The notes: generated from the sequence alone by a model not told the origin. A DNA stretch of 64,000 bases from Winogradskyella sp. PG-2 (GCF_000828715.1 NZ_AP014583.1:2168001-2232000), one strand, 5' to 3'; shown: positions 44,652 to 54,041, counted from the stretch's first letter. Made by a program: numbers and translations.

Positions 44652-45836
44652 CTATGATAACGCCTTTTTGATACGTTTAATTGCCTCTTTAATATTTTCT
44701 TGAGATGCTGCATAAGAAATACGAATACAATTAGGATTTCCAAAGGCTTCTCCTGTTACTGTGGCAACTAGTGCCTCTTCTAATAAAAATAAAGACATAT
44801 CTGAAGCATTATTTATTGTAGTGCCTTTGATTGTTTTTCCGAAATATGCAGATACATCAGGGAAAACATAAAAAGCTCCTTCAGGTTCATTAGCTTTAAA
44901 GCCATCTATTTCATTGATTAGACTTAGAATTAGTTTTCTACGCACTTTAAATTCATCTACCATATATTGTACACTAGATGCAGGTGCTTCTAAAGCAGTA
45001 ATTACTGCACGCTGACCAATACAATTTGCTCCACTAGTCACTTGACCTTGCATTTTATTACAAGCTCTAGCAATCCAATCTGGTGCTCCAATGTACCCAA
45101 TTCTCCAACCTGTCATTGCAAAAGCTTTTGAGACACCATTTACAGTGATTGTTCTATCGTACATATCTTCAAACTCAGCTATGCTATAATGGCCACCAAT
45201 AAAATTGATATGCTCATAGATTTCATCAGAAACCACATAGATATTAGGGTACTTTTGTAAAACATCTGCTATAGCTCTTAATTCATCTTTACTATATACT
45301 GATCCACTTGGATTACAAGGGGAACTATACCAAATCATTTTTGTTTTTGGAGTGATAGCAGCTTCTAGTTGTGCAGCAGTCATTTTAAAATCATTGGTGA
45401 TAGATGTCTCTACTTCGACAGGTACACCTTCATTAAGCTTTACAATATCGCTGTAACTTACCCAATAAGGACAAGGTAAAATAACTTCGTCTCCATCATT
45501 TAACATTACAGATGCAATATTAAATAGGGCTTGTTTTGCTCCTGTAGAAACTACAATTTGTGGTGATGTATAATTTAAATTATTATCACGTTTAAATTTG
45601 GTAATAATTGCTTCCTTTAACTCTACATAACCATCTACAGGTGTGTAGCTATTGTAGTTTTGATTAACGGCTTCAATTGCTGCGTTTTTAATAAAATCTG
45701 GAGTATTAAAGTCTGGTTCTCCTAAACTTAATCCGATAATGTCTTTTCCCTCTGCTCTAAGCTCTCTAGCTTTTGCTGCCATCGCAAGGGTTGCTGAAGT
45801 CGATAGATTGTTAATTCTATCAGAAAGTTGGTTCAT
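44652..45836 (-). CDS. Pyridoxal-phosphate class I aminotransferase (aspartate type)
   Basis: The 394-residue fold-type I aminotransferase most resembles aspartate aminotransferases of the 1-gamma subgroup. Features are SLGEPDFNTPDFIK near residues 37-50, the cofactor loop STGAKQALFN, the NPSGSVYSK motif, SDEIYEHI, and the PLP lysine in VNGVSKAFAMTGWRIGYIG near residue 235. The length is standard. It is 15 bases downstream of the desaturase gene on the same strand, so the two are probably co-transcribed, though they have no obvious pathway link. The exact amino acid substrate is uncertain. Confidence 0.88.
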   Translation of the reverse strand: MNQLSDRINNLSTSATLAMAAKARELRAEGKDIIGLSLGEPDFNTPDFIKNAAIEAVNQNYNSYTPVDGYVELKEAIITKFKRDNNLNYTSPQIVVSTGAKQALFNIASVMLNDGDEVILPCPYWVSYSDIVKLNEGVPVEVETSITNDFKMTAAQLEAAITPKTKMIWYSSPCNPSGSVYSKDELRAIADVLQKYPNIYVVSDEIYEHINFIGGHYSIAEFEDMYDRTITVNGVSKAFAMTGWRIGYIGAPDWIARACNKMQGQVTSGANCIGQRAVITALEAPASSVQYMVDEFKVRRKLILSLINEIDGFKANEPEGAFYVFPDVSAYFGKTIKGTTINNASDMSLFLLEEALVATVTGEAFGNPNCIRISYAASQENIKEAIKRIKKALS

Positions 45837-45851
45837 GGTTATATAATAATA

Positions 45852-46952
45852 TTATGCTTGTATAACTGGTCGCATACCCATCTCTTTTAAAAATCTAAAA
45901 TGTGCTGCAATTGCTTTTCTTGTAGTTTCGTACTCTTTATATGGTAAATTAAATTCTTTAGCTGTTGATTTTACAATTTCTGCAATTTTACCATAATGAA
46001 TATGACTTATGTGTGGAAAAATGTGATGCTCTACCTGATGATTTAAACCACCAGTATACCAATTTACTAACCAATTCTTAGCGCCAAAATTAACCGTTGT
46101 TTTAAGTTGGTGAATAGCCCATGTATTTTTCATCATTCCATCTTCTGCTGGTTCATGCATCTCAGCCTCATCCATTACATGTGCTAACTGAAAAACTACA
46201 CTTAAAATTAGACCAGCAACATAATGCATTAAAAAGAAGCCGATTAGTACCTCATACCAAGCCAAATCTGTTAATAGAATAGGTAGTATAATCCACATGG
46301 ATACATAAAGAATTTTGGAAATTACTAATTTACTCCAATTAATAATTGGGTTTGGTAACTTTCCATAAGACAATTTGCGCTTCATATAGCGTCTCATCTG
46401 TTGAAAATCTGTTGTGATTGCCCAATTAATAGTTAACAATCCATATAACAAAATAGAATAATAATGTTGAAATTTATGATGTTTTCGCCATTCGGAGTGT
46501 TTAGAAAAACGTAATATTCTTCCTGCTTCTAAGTCTTCATCATGCCCATGGATATTAGTGTAAGTATGGTGTAGTACATTGTGTTGTACTTTCCAATTGT
46601 AAACGTTACCAGCTAAAATATAAATACTACTTCCCATTAAACGGTTAATCCATTCTTTGTTTGAGAATGAACCATGGTTACCATCGTGCATCACATTCAT
46701 ACCAACTCCAGCCATTCCAATACCCATAACAATGGTTAATAGTAATTGTGCCCAAGTAGGAATATCTAATGTTAACAATAGGAAATAAGGTGCCAAAAAT
46801 AGCCCAAACATTACTATAGTTTTTAACCAAAGTTTCCAGTTTCCGGTGCGCTTTATGTTATTATCTTTAAAGTAATTATTAACTCGCTTGTTTAATGTTC
46901 TAAAGAACTTAGCTGAATCAGCTCTAGAAAAGGATAAGGTTTGTTGTGCCAT
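45852..46952 (-). CDS. Membrane fatty acid desaturase
   Basis: This 366-residue integral membrane acyl desaturase introduces a double bond into a lipid or acyl-CoA chain using a di-iron centre. Three histidine boxes are visible: HDGNHG (residues 89-94), HNVLHH (124-129) and HQVEHH (near residue 314). The third box begins with Gln-Val-Glu-His-His, as in front-end (delta-5/delta-6-like) desaturases, but no cytochrome b5 domain is fused. Hydrophobic segments flank the boxes. It precedes the aminotransferase in a minus-strand pair. The specific double-bond position is not known. Confidence 0.88.
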   Translation of the reverse strand: MAQQTLSFSRADSAKFFRTLNKRVNNYFKDNNIKRTGNWKLWLKTIVMFGLFLAPYFLLLTLDIPTWAQLLLTIVMGIGMAGVGMNVMHDGNHGSFSNKEWINRLMGSSIYILAGNVYNWKVQHNVLHHTYTNIHGHDEDLEAGRILRFSKHSEWRKHHKFQHYYSILLYGLLTINWAITTDFQQMRRYMKRKLSYGKLPNPIINWSKLVISKILYVSMWIILPILLTDLAWYEVLIGFFLMHYVAGLILSVVFQLAHVMDEAEMHEPAEDGMMKNTWAIHQLKTTVNFGAKNWLVNWYTGGLNHQVEHHIFPHISHIHYGKIAEIVKSTAKEFNLPYKEYETTRKAIAAHFRFLKEMGMRPVIQA

Positions 46953-47010
46953 TAATCTTAGTTTTTTTAAAATTATAACGCAAGGGATTTAAATACATTA
47001 TAATAAGAGG

Positions 47011-47018
47011 CAAAGATA
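47011..47018 (-). promoter_or_regulatory. -7 element upstream of the desaturase gene
   Basis: On the minus strand TATCTTTG matches TAnnTTTG and lies 58 bases before the desaturase ATG. A TTG sits 15 bases before it, slightly closer than the usual spacing. Confidence 0.45.
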
Positions 47019-47076
47019 ATTAATAATTAAAATCAAGCATTATTCAAACACGTTAATTTATACACACTATTTTAAG

Positions 47077-47084
47077 TATTTTTG
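47077..47084 (+). promoter_or_regulatory. -7 element upstream of rsmG
   Basis: TATTTTTG matches TAnnTTTG and ends 15 bases before the rsmG ATG at 47100. Its position argues that the TTG at 47082 is promoter sequence rather than a start codon. Confidence 0.45.
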
Positions 47085-47099
47085 CGAAAAATTTATGAT

Positions 47100-47729
47100 A
47101 TGGATCTTATCCTTAAATATTTTCCAAATTTAACAGAAATACAGGTAAAACAGTTTGAAGCCTTAGAGGCTTTATACAAAGACTGGAATGCAAAAATAAA
47201 TGTTGTATCAAGGAAAGATATAGATGAGTTATATCTTAGGCATGTATTACATTCATTAGCAATTGCAAAGGTGATTGAATTTAATGATAACTCTTCTATA
47301 TTAGACGTTGGAACAGGTGGTGGATTTCCTGGTGTTCCATTAGCAATATTATTTCCTAATTGTAATTTTCATTTAGTGGACAGCATTAACAAAAAATTGA
47401 AAGTGATTAATGTGGTTTGTGAAGCTATAGAATTAACCAATATTAAAACGACGCATAGTAGGGTAGAGGTTATTGATGACACCTTCGATTTTATAGTGAG
47501 TAGAGCTGTAACTGCTATGCCAGAATTTACCAAATGGGTTAAAGGTAAAATTAAGAAAAGACAACATAATGATCTTAAAAATGGTATTCTTTATTTAAAG
47601 GGCGGTGATTTAACCGAAGAGTTAAAACAATATAAAAGTGTTAAGGCTTTTCTGCTTTCTGATTATTTTGAAGAACCATTTTTTGAAACGAAGAAAGTTA
47701 TTTATTTACCTTTAAAATATAAAAGTTAG
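47100..47729 (+). CDS. rsmG: 16S rRNA (guanine-N7)-methyltransferase RsmG
   Basis: This SAM-dependent methyltransferase of about 209 residues modifies G527 of 16S rRNA. The motifs are LYKDWNAKINVVSRKDIDEL near residues 24-43, the SAM-binding LDVGTGGGFPGVPLAILFP near residues 70-88, DSINKKLKVI and VSRAVTAMPEF. The start is the ATG at 47100, because the earlier in-frame TTG at 47082 lies within a likely -7 promoter box. The length is normal. The gene stands alone, divergent from the desaturase gene. Confidence 0.92.
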   Translation: MDLILKYFPNLTEIQVKQFEALEALYKDWNAKINVVSRKDIDELYLRHVLHSLAIAKVIEFNDNSSILDVGTGGGFPGVPLAILFPNCNFHLVDSINKKLKVINVVCEAIELTNIKTTHSRVEVIDDTFDFIVSRAVTAMPEFTKWVKGKIKKRQHNDLKNGILYLKGGDLTEELKQYKSVKAFLLSDYFEEPFFETKKVIYLPLKYKS

Positions 47730-47737
47730 AAAACAGA

Positions 47738-47770
47738 AAACCGCTTGAAATTTAACTCTCAAACGGTTTT
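47738..47770 (+). terminator. Bidirectional terminator after rsmG
   Basis: The stem AAACCG-TTGA/TCAA-CGGTTT, with one mismatch in the middle, is followed by TTTTTT on the + strand and by T's on the minus strand. It lies between convergent rsmG and a Type IX cargo gene. Confidence 0.65.
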
Positions 47771-47791
47771 TTATTAAAGTATTGTAGATTA

Positions 47792-48523
47792 TTATTCTAC
47801 AACAATTCTCTTAATTAAAGTTTTACCATCATCATTTCTAAAACGAATGATGTATAACTGTGGTGATAAATCAGAAACATTAATTTTAGATTCACCATTA
47901 GATATATTTACTTGCTTAACTGTCTTGCCTAAAATATCATAAAACTCAGCTGTTAAGTTCTGATTAGAACTCACAGTAAGTTCGTCTTTTACCTGAGTTG
48001 GGAATACTTCAACAGAAGTTAATTCAGGTTCGTCAATAGTTAAAGTAGGATCGAAGCTATATGATACCGTTAAGGGTGTACCAATAGTATTTCCAAGATC
48101 ATTATAAGCTTGAAATCTAAATGTCCAACCCATAGCTGTTGATGTACTAGGTGAGTTTTGATTCCATAAATTATTACCTGCACTATTTGTAGCTCCTGGA
48201 GCAATCATAGCAGCAGTAGTTGGATAACCACTGCCTAAAGTTATACTATTTAAACAAACTCCTGCAAAACATAATTGAAAGTCTGAACCATCAGTGTTAT
48301 CAAGGTCATCCACAAAAATTCTCATATAAATAGCTTCTGACGATGTATTAGTTACACTAAATTTCCAGTTACAAGGATCATTATAACCACATCCTGCTTC
48401 AGAGAAAGCTACGATTTGTCCGTCTGTTACCAAACTGTTATCACTTTGATCAAATACTTCAAATTGTGCATGAGAAGCAAATGTGAAAAGCATTAAGCAT
48501 AAAAAAAGTAATGTTTTTTTCAT
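47792..48523 (-). CDS. Secreted protein with Type IX sorting domain
   Basis: The 243-residue protein has an N-terminal signal peptide (LLFLCLMLFTFASHAQ). A short beta-sandwich middle domain with cysteines near residues 44, 51, 85 and 90 follows. The C-terminal Type A sorting domain of about 75 residues has VEVFPTQVKDELTV, AEFYDILGKTVKQVNI and LYIIRFRNDDGKTLIKRIVVE. It is therefore exported through the outer membrane by Type IX secretion. The function of the middle domain is unknown. Confidence 0.8.
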   Translation of the reverse strand: MKKTLLFLCLMLFTFASHAQFEVFDQSDNSLVTDGQIVAFSEAGCGYNDPCNWKFSVTNTSSEAIYMRIFVDDLDNTDGSDFQLCFAGVCLNSITLGSGYPTTAAMIAPGATNSAGNNLWNQNSPSTSTAMGWTFRFQAYNDLGNTIGTPLTVSYSFDPTLTIDEPELTSVEVFPTQVKDELTVSSNQNLTAEFYDILGKTVKQVNISNGESKINVSDLSPQLYIIRFRNDDGKTLIKRIVVE

Positions 48524-48595
48524 AGTTTTTATTTTTTATAAAATTGGGTGTTAGTCATATTAAATTGTCTAACAAAGTTAAGTTTTAAAAAAGAT

Positions 48596-48625
48596 AAAAG
48601 GGAAGTAAATGAACACTTCCCTTTT
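48596..48625 (-). terminator. Terminator downstream of the Omp28-domain cargo gene
   Basis: The perfect 11-bp stem AAAAGGGAAGT/ACTTCCCTTTT with an 8-base loop lies 6 bases after the stop of the minus-strand gene starting at 50550. Confidence 0.75.
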
Positions 48626-48630
48626 TAGTA

Positions 48631-50550
48631 TTATTTATTTACAATAAATTTAGTACTGTAAGCAGCAGTTCCATCATCAATATTCATGATATAATATCCA
48701 GCATTCAATTGCGATATTGGTAATTGTATGTTTTGATTTCCATACAAGCCTTCGTAAGATTTATTAATTACTGTTCTACCTAACATATCAGTAACGATAA
48801 TATTATAATCCCCATTACTAGCTTCAAAGGCAATGTTAATATTATCTTTAGCAGGATTAGGATAGATTTTTATAGAATCAATTCCAGATACCTCTTCAAC
48901 ACTTAATGCTTGTGCTACAGAACTTTGTACTGCACTTACAATACTACCATCTGCTTGATCAATTAACACTACAACAATATGCATGTTGTTCTGGTCACTT
49001 GATGCTGGTATTGTATAATTAAAACTATAAGAAGCATTAGTACCTGCAGTTATGACGTTAGGTATAGAGCCAGCCTGTCCATTAAAACCTCCTAAAATAG
49101 CTCTACCTACATGATCATATACCATTTGCGTTGCTGGTACAGGATCACCTAAACTTTCGTAACCTCCCATTGCACCATTTCCACCTCCAGAATAGTAATT
49201 TACTTGATCATAGTCTTGGTTATTAGCATTTGTTCCATCTCCTGTTCCAGTTACACCATCTTCGGTAATAATAACTCCTAATCTATAATCAGCAGATGCA
49301 AAATTTGTATAAAAGTTTGCCTTAGCAGAAATTGTTAAGTTGCTACCTATTTGCGAGGCACTTGTTGTTAAATCTACAGGCACTATATTAGTGATTTCTG
49401 TATCATATGCTCCTTGTAATGCGGCTTGACCTGGATCAACACCTACTAATTTTCTATCTACACCAGCATTTGGCCATCCTGAGCCAATTACACCTATAAG
49501 AGCTGAGTCATAGTTAGAAACAGTCATTGGGTCAGCATTATGAACAGCAACACCAACTATAGTATTTGGGTAAGTCGACGCCATATATTCTAAACCAACA
49601 GTTCCTCTAGGACACCAACCACACCAAGTACCTGTCGATTCTTCAATAAGAACAGCTTTGGTACCCGCTTGTGTCATTGTGTTAAAATTTTGACTAAGTG
49701 AATTATTTGTATTATCACCATCAGCACCACCATTTACATTGTCAATAGTTACCGTAATAGTTTTTTCTTCTACAGAACTGTAGTTTAAAGGTGATGAGTG
49801 ATTAATTGATTGAGTTTGTCCTGGAGCAATATTTACACTAAAATTTTCAGAATAATTATTTGTACCATCACTCCAAGTAATATCAAGAGATGTAATAGCA
49901 GCAGTACCATTATTACTGACTTCTACAGCAAGTGGATTATTTACAGATGTAAGAGAGTACCTGCTTAATCTTAAACCATCTGCTTTTGCATCTACGCTAA
50001 GAGGTGATCTTACTTCAATATCATCTATGATCCAGTTATCGCCATCATCATTGAAGTGAATGAATGCAATGTAAATCATCATTCCATCATAGGCTGATAA
50101 ATCGATAGTCTTTAATTCAAATCCAGCACCAACATTAGATTCATTATAGCTAGCAACCGTTGTGAAGTCACCATGGTTTGTTTGTGAACTTGTAGAAACT
50201 CTTACCTCGTAATTGGAACCATAATCAGGACCGTAACTCTGAGTAGAATAAAAGAGTAATTCTGTGTTGGTAGCACTTGTTAGATCTATTTGACTGGTTA
50301 CTAACCAATCTTCGGCAATACCACCAGTAACATTTTCATATTGATTTGCAGCAGAATAAGTACCAGTATTAGGTGCTGTTGCTTGTACCCAATCTTGTGT
50401 TGTACCTAAACCATTTGTGCCAGCGAAAAAGGTCCAACCAGCAGGAGGGAAAGTAGCACCCTCAAAGCCTTCGCTAAGTAACGTTTGTGCCTCCGTAATT
50501 TGAGTGCAGGCAAAACATAAGGTCAGTAGTAGAGTAATTTTTTTAATCAT
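48631..50550 (-). CDS. Type IX-secreted protein with cleaved-adhesin and Omp28 domains
   Basis: The 639-residue exported protein has four parts. A signal peptide (LLTLCFACTQITEAQ) is followed at about residues 25-185 by a jelly-roll/cleaved-adhesin domain (LSEGFEGATFPPAGWTFF; WIIDDIEVRSP). A CARDB-like domain is at about 195-290. An Omp28-related thioredoxin-like domain begins near 298, with Cys310-Gly-Trp-Cys313 (STGTWCGWCPRGTVG) and HNADPMTVSNYDSAL. The C-terminal Type A sorting domain is IKIYPNPAKDNINIAF to the end. The CxxC may be redox active or structural. A second Omp28 gene lies at 52969, and a TlpA-like gene lies between. Confidence 0.85.
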   Translation of the reverse strand: MIKKITLLLTLCFACTQITEAQTLLSEGFEGATFPPAGWTFFAGTNGLGTTQDWVQATAPNTGTYSAANQYENVTGGIAEDWLVTSQIDLTSATNTELLFYSTQSYGPDYGSNYEVRVSTSSQTNHGDFTTVASYNESNVGAGFELKTIDLSAYDGMMIYIAFIHFNDDGDNWIIDDIEVRSPLSVDAKADGLRLSRYSLTSVNNPLAVEVSNNGTAAITSLDITWSDGTNNYSENFSVNIAPGQTQSINHSSPLNYSSVEEKTITVTIDNVNGGADGDNTNNSLSQNFNTMTQAGTKAVLIEESTGTWCGWCPRGTVGLEYMASTYPNTIVGVAVHNADPMTVSNYDSALIGVIGSGWPNAGVDRKLVGVDPGQAALQGAYDTEITNIVPVDLTTSASQIGSNLTISAKANFYTNFASADYRLGVIITEDGVTGTGDGTNANNQDYDQVNYYSGGGNGAMGGYESLGDPVPATQMVYDHVGRAILGGFNGQAGSIPNVITAGTNASYSFNYTIPASSDQNNMHIVVVLIDQADGSIVSAVQSSVAQALSVEEVSGIDSIKIYPNPAKDNINIAFEASNGDYNIIVTDMLGRTVINKSYEGLYGNQNIQLPISQLNAGYYIMNIDDGTAAYSTKFIVNK

Positions 50551-50636
50551 GTTTAGTTGAATTAATTAGTATTTTTTTAAAAAAAGCTTGGGTAAGATAA
50601 TTAATTGGTTAGGTCTTACAAAAATAAGGCATAAAA

Positions 50637-50664
50637 AAACGGTAGTTATAAATAATTACCGTTT
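50637..50664 (-). terminator. Terminator downstream of DUF6029 gene
   Basis: The 8-bp stem AAACGGTA/TACCGTTT with a 12-base loop is followed on the minus strand by TTTT. It starts 25 bases after the stop of the gene starting at 52338. Confidence 0.7.
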
Positions 50665-50688
50665 AAATGCTTTTTTATCGGACAAACA

Positions 50689-52338
50689 TTAGAATGCTAC
50701 AGTTAAATTTGCGCTAAATCCTGTGTTTTCTGGAACAAAACGACAAACACCACCTATACAAATTAATCCACCACGTTGGCGACCATAATTAACTCCTAAT
50801 CTGGTATTACCTTTACTATAACTTCCACCAACACTGTAATAATGTATGTCATTAGGTCCACCATAATTCCAATTATCAGCAGCATATATTGCAAATGTTG
50901 TAGAGAAATTATATTCAATGACAGCTGCAGCCCAATTTTTTCTATCATCTTCACTCCAAAGATGCTGCCCAACTAAGCGTAGTGCTTTTCCTTTATCGAA
51001 TCGTCTTGTGGCTTCAACAACACCAATATTTGCTAGAATTGATGAGTTTCCTAAAGGGCCGCCCTCTACAATACCTTTATCTACTAATACATTTTGATAT
51101 GTAAATACAGAGCTCCAATTTTTAGACCATTTCTTTTTTATTTCAAAATTAAAGTCTCGGAATAATTGAGGACCATTACCAATAAATTTTGCCTTATACC
51201 ATCTATTTTCAATATTATATTCAGAGTCTAATCCTCCCCAATACGAAAAGTTCATAGCCAATTTAGTACCATATTTACCTCCTAAATATGTTCCTTTTTT
51301 AAAGGAATAAAATAAATCGAATTGTGTGCCAACTTCACCAGAACGCTGATCAAAAGACTCAATAATTAGTCTAGGTTGTGGATTGTAGACATAGATATTT
51401 GTCAATAGATAATCCTGTTGTTTGGTGAGACCTGGCACATAATTAATAACCTGTTGGTTAAAAACGTTTCCTTCTGCCAATCGATCTGCAAAAAAACTAA
51501 AATTTTCTAATCGTCTAAATGTTGCGTTTACACCTATTCCTTTCTTTGCATATCCTGCGTTAATTTGTAAAGCTGTTCCGTCATATAACTTATTCGAAGA
51601 TAGTTGTCCTTCATTTGCAATTGCATCAGGATCTTTTATAATAGCCTCGATACCAGCATAAACATTTTTAAACACAAAATCTAATCGTCCACCATAAGCA
51701 CCTACATTAGATGGTATAGCTTCAACACCGTTAGTATTTTGATGTCTACCAACATAACTCAAACCCATTTGTATATCTACAGATTCGATATTTAAGGCAT
51801 CACTTAAATTAAGTTCTGCGTCAATACCTTGAATAGTACCTTCGGATGCCTCAAATCCATAACGTTGTTTTCCGAACACTGCTTTAATTTCAAGGTCTTT
51901 TGTAGCCTTAAATTTTACATTAAGACCTTTTAAAGCATTATTTAAACCTAATTGTCTGTCCTCCCAAGAACGCAAAATTAGACCGCTTCCAAATTGCTCA
52001 TAAAAATAACCACCAGTAACGTCAATTTTATCATCCTTATAGTTGAAGTAATAAGTGGCAACATTATTTTGATTATCAAAGATAGGATCATAGCCTAATA
52101 GTGCAGATGGTAAATACGACTCATATTGTAAACCCGCTGTAAAATTTCCTGAGTTATAGTTAAGAAGTAAATAATTGTTTGCTCTAAATTGATCCTCTGG
52201 TGCTAAAAAGTTAATGCCTTCATCTGTTTGAAGCCATTGTGAGTTAGATTCTATCCCGCCATAAAAGTTGCCATTTTCTTGGGAACTTATGATGTAAATA
52301 TTCAATAAAAAAATAGACAGAAAAAAAGAATTTTTCAT
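50689..52338 (-). CDS. DUF6029-type outer-membrane barrel protein
   Basis: The 549-residue protein has a short N-terminal signal (FLSIFLLNIYIISSQ) and an alternating-residue beta-strand pattern to a C-terminal aromatic end (FSANLTVAF), as expected for an outer-membrane barrel. The segment YEQFGSGLILRSWEDRQLG near residues 107-126, followed by NNALKG, matches what I remember of the DUF6029 family. Function is unknown. It is the only gene between the Omp28 cargo and the TlpA-like thioredoxin gene, all on the minus strand. Confidence 0.75.
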   Translation of the reverse strand: MKNSFFLSIFLLNIYIISSQENGNFYGGIESNSQWLQTDEGINFLAPEDQFRANNYLLLNYNSGNFTAGLQYESYLPSALLGYDPIFDNQNNVATYYFNYKDDKIDVTGGYFYEQFGSGLILRSWEDRQLGLNNALKGLNVKFKATKDLEIKAVFGKQRYGFEASEGTIQGIDAELNLSDALNIESVDIQMGLSYVGRHQNTNGVEAIPSNVGAYGGRLDFVFKNVYAGIEAIIKDPDAIANEGQLSSNKLYDGTALQINAGYAKKGIGVNATFRRLENFSFFADRLAEGNVFNQQVINYVPGLTKQQDYLLTNIYVYNPQPRLIIESFDQRSGEVGTQFDLFYSFKKGTYLGGKYGTKLAMNFSYWGGLDSEYNIENRWYKAKFIGNGPQLFRDFNFEIKKKWSKNWSSVFTYQNVLVDKGIVEGGPLGNSSILANIGVVEATRRFDKGKALRLVGQHLWSEDDRKNWAAAVIEYNFSTTFAIYAADNWNYGGPNDIHYYSVGGSYSKGNTRLGVNYGRQRGGLICIGGVCRFVPENTGFSANLTVAF

Positions 52339-52378
52339 TTTGGCTGATTGTTAGTTATATAAATTGGGAAGTATTATG

Positions 52379-52864
52379 TTATTTAGATAATTCCTTTATC
52401 TTTTCGTAAAGTTCATATTCTGCACCAGGACTGTAACCTGAGTGCTCATATACAATTTCTCCATCCTTGACTAAAATTGTAAGTGGAATACTCGATGCAT
52501 TAAGTGCACGTTTAAGGTCGCTGTTTGGATCTAATAATACCATGTAATCCCAATCTTTTCCATTTACCATAGATTTTACTCGTTTTACAGTTCTACTATC
52601 ATCTACAGAAACGGCTAAAAGTTCTACATTAGTTTCGTCTTGCCAATCTACGTATAGATCATTAATAGCATCTAATTCTTTAAGACATGGAACACACCAA
52701 GTTGCCCAAAGCGAAATAATAGTGACACCATCTTTATTTATAGCATCACTAAGAGCTACTGTTTTTCCGTCTATAGAAGTTAAATCAATGATAGGAAGTT
52801 TTTCTTGGGCATTAGAAAAAAGACTAAATAAGCCCAGACATAAGGTAAAAATAAGCTTTTTCAT
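52379..52864 (-). CDS. TlpA-like periplasmic thioredoxin
   Basis: This thioredoxin-like protein of about 161 residues has a signal peptide (LIFTLCLGLFSLFSNAQ) and the redox motif in WATWCVPCLKELDAIN, with Cys57 and Cys60 counted from the chosen start. The cis-Pro region SIPLTILVKDGEIV follows. Such proteins reduce or oxidise thiols of exported proteins. The start is the ATG at 52864, because the upstream in-frame ATG at 52882 leaves a leader in front of the signal peptide. A -7 element in the shared divergent region precedes it. Confidence 0.85.
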   Translation of the reverse strand: MKKLIFTLCLGLFSLFSNAQEKLPIIDLTSIDGKTVALSDAINKDGVTIISLWATWCVPCLKELDAINDLYVDWQDETNVELLAVSVDDSRTVKRVKSMVNGKDWDYMVLLDPNSDLKRALNASSIPLTILVKDGEIVYEHSGYSPGAEYELYEKIKELSK

Positions 52865-52912
52865 ATGTAAAATTTTTGGCATTGCGTCTCACAATATTAG
52901 GTAATTTTTTCA

Positions 52913-52926
52913 CAAATGTACCTTTG
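52913..52926. promoter_or_regulatory. Overlapping divergent -7 elements
   Basis: TACCTTTG (52919-52926, + strand) and TACATTTG (52920-52913, minus strand) both match TAnnTTTG and overlap by two bases, forming a near-palindrome CAAATGTACCTTTG. They point towards the Omp28 lipoprotein gene and the TlpA-like gene. No good -33 boxes are seen. Confidence 0.5.
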
Positions 52927-52968
52927 TTCTAAAAATTATTTATTTTAGCTAAAAAGAATACATAAGCT

Positions 52969-54021
52969 ATGATTAAAAAAAAAATGCCAAAGTTATTACT
53001 TCTTGTAATAATGTTAAATATGGCCTGTAGTAAAACTGAGGAGAATGTTCCGTTAACAACGCCTACAGCAGAGATAACTGTGGATAAGCTGGTGCGTAAG
53101 GCATCATTAGTTAATCAAAATATTCCTTTTCAAATTATTAATGAGGTTGGTGAAGATGTAACGTCTTTAGCTACTTTTTACGTTAATGGTGAACCAGTTG
53201 ATGGGTCATCTTTTTCGTCTGATGCTATTGGCAATTTTGATGTTTACGGGGTTTACATGCAAGATGGAGTTGAGATCACAACCAATACCGAAACATTTAG
53301 TGTTATTATTCCGAAGCAAAAAATTGTCGTTGAAGATTACACAGGAACATGGTGTGGCTTTTGTCCTCGTGTCTCTGGAGCGCTATATTCTTTGCAAGAA
53401 GAAACAGATGATATAACGATTGTTGCTATTCATGAAACAGCGAATAGTTTTCCGGATCCAATGCATTTTGATCAAGTTCAATTATTGAAAGATGCTTATG
53501 GTGTAGAAGGTTTTCCAGCGGCAAGAATAAACAGATCGGTAAATTGGCAACAACCACATGCCAATAGTGATGTAACAAGTATTGCTGGTGTTGACACTAA
53601 TTTAGCTATTGCTTTGAATTCTGAATTAACCGATAACGAATTATTAGTTCAGGTCAATGTTGTATATGCAGAAGGTTCTGTGCTAGGTGATAAGCTAGTA
53701 GTTTATTTATTAGAGAACGAAATCATTTACGATCAGGTGAATTATTATAATCAAGACACAACAAGTGAGTTTTATAATATGGGTGATCCTATACCAGATT
53801 TTGAACATAATGAAGTTCTTAGAAATTCTTTATCGGGTGTTTTAGGTGATCCAATTCCGGTTACTGAAGCTTTAAATGAATATGTAACATCATTTACTAT
53901 AAATATACCTTCAGATTATAACACAGAAAAATTAAGTGTAGTTGCTATGGTTGTAGATCAAGATAATACGGCAAAGAACTCACAACATGCAAGCATTAAT
54001 GTAGATAAAGCTTACGAGTAA
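52969..54021 (+). CDS. Omp28-related lipoprotein
   Basis: The 350-residue lipoprotein (lipobox MLNMACSK, Cys20) has a beta domain at about residues 33-115 followed by the Omp28 thioredoxin-like domain. The latter includes DYTGTWCGFCPRVSGALY (Cys129-Gly-Phe-Cys132), HETANSFPDPMHFDQVQLL and GVEGFPAARINR. It lacks a sorting domain and so is probably lipid-anchored at the outer membrane. It is the second Omp28-type gene in this block and is divergent from the TlpA-like gene, with which it shares a short promoter region. Confidence 0.85.
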   Translation: MIKKKMPKLLLLVIMLNMACSKTEENVPLTTPTAEITVDKLVRKASLVNQNIPFQIINEVGEDVTSLATFYVNGEPVDGSSFSSDAIGNFDVYGVYMQDGVEITTNTETFSVIIPKQKIVVEDYTGTWCGFCPRVSGALYSLQEETDDITIVAIHETANSFPDPMHFDQVQLLKDAYGVEGFPAARINRSVNWQQPHANSDVTSIAGVDTNLAIALNSELTDNELLVQVNVVYAEGSVLGDKLVVYLLENEIIYDQVNYYNQDTTSEFYNMGDPIPDFEHNEVLRNSLSGVLGDPIPVTEALNEYVTSFTINIPSDYNTEKLSVVAMVVDQDNTAKNSQHASINVDKAYE

Positions 54022-54041
54022 AATTTTTATTATTTATTTAA

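Noticed and set aside
47082..47099. TTG start of rsmG
   Set aside because: It falls within a likely -7 promoter box; the ATG at 47100 gives a normal RsmG N-terminus.
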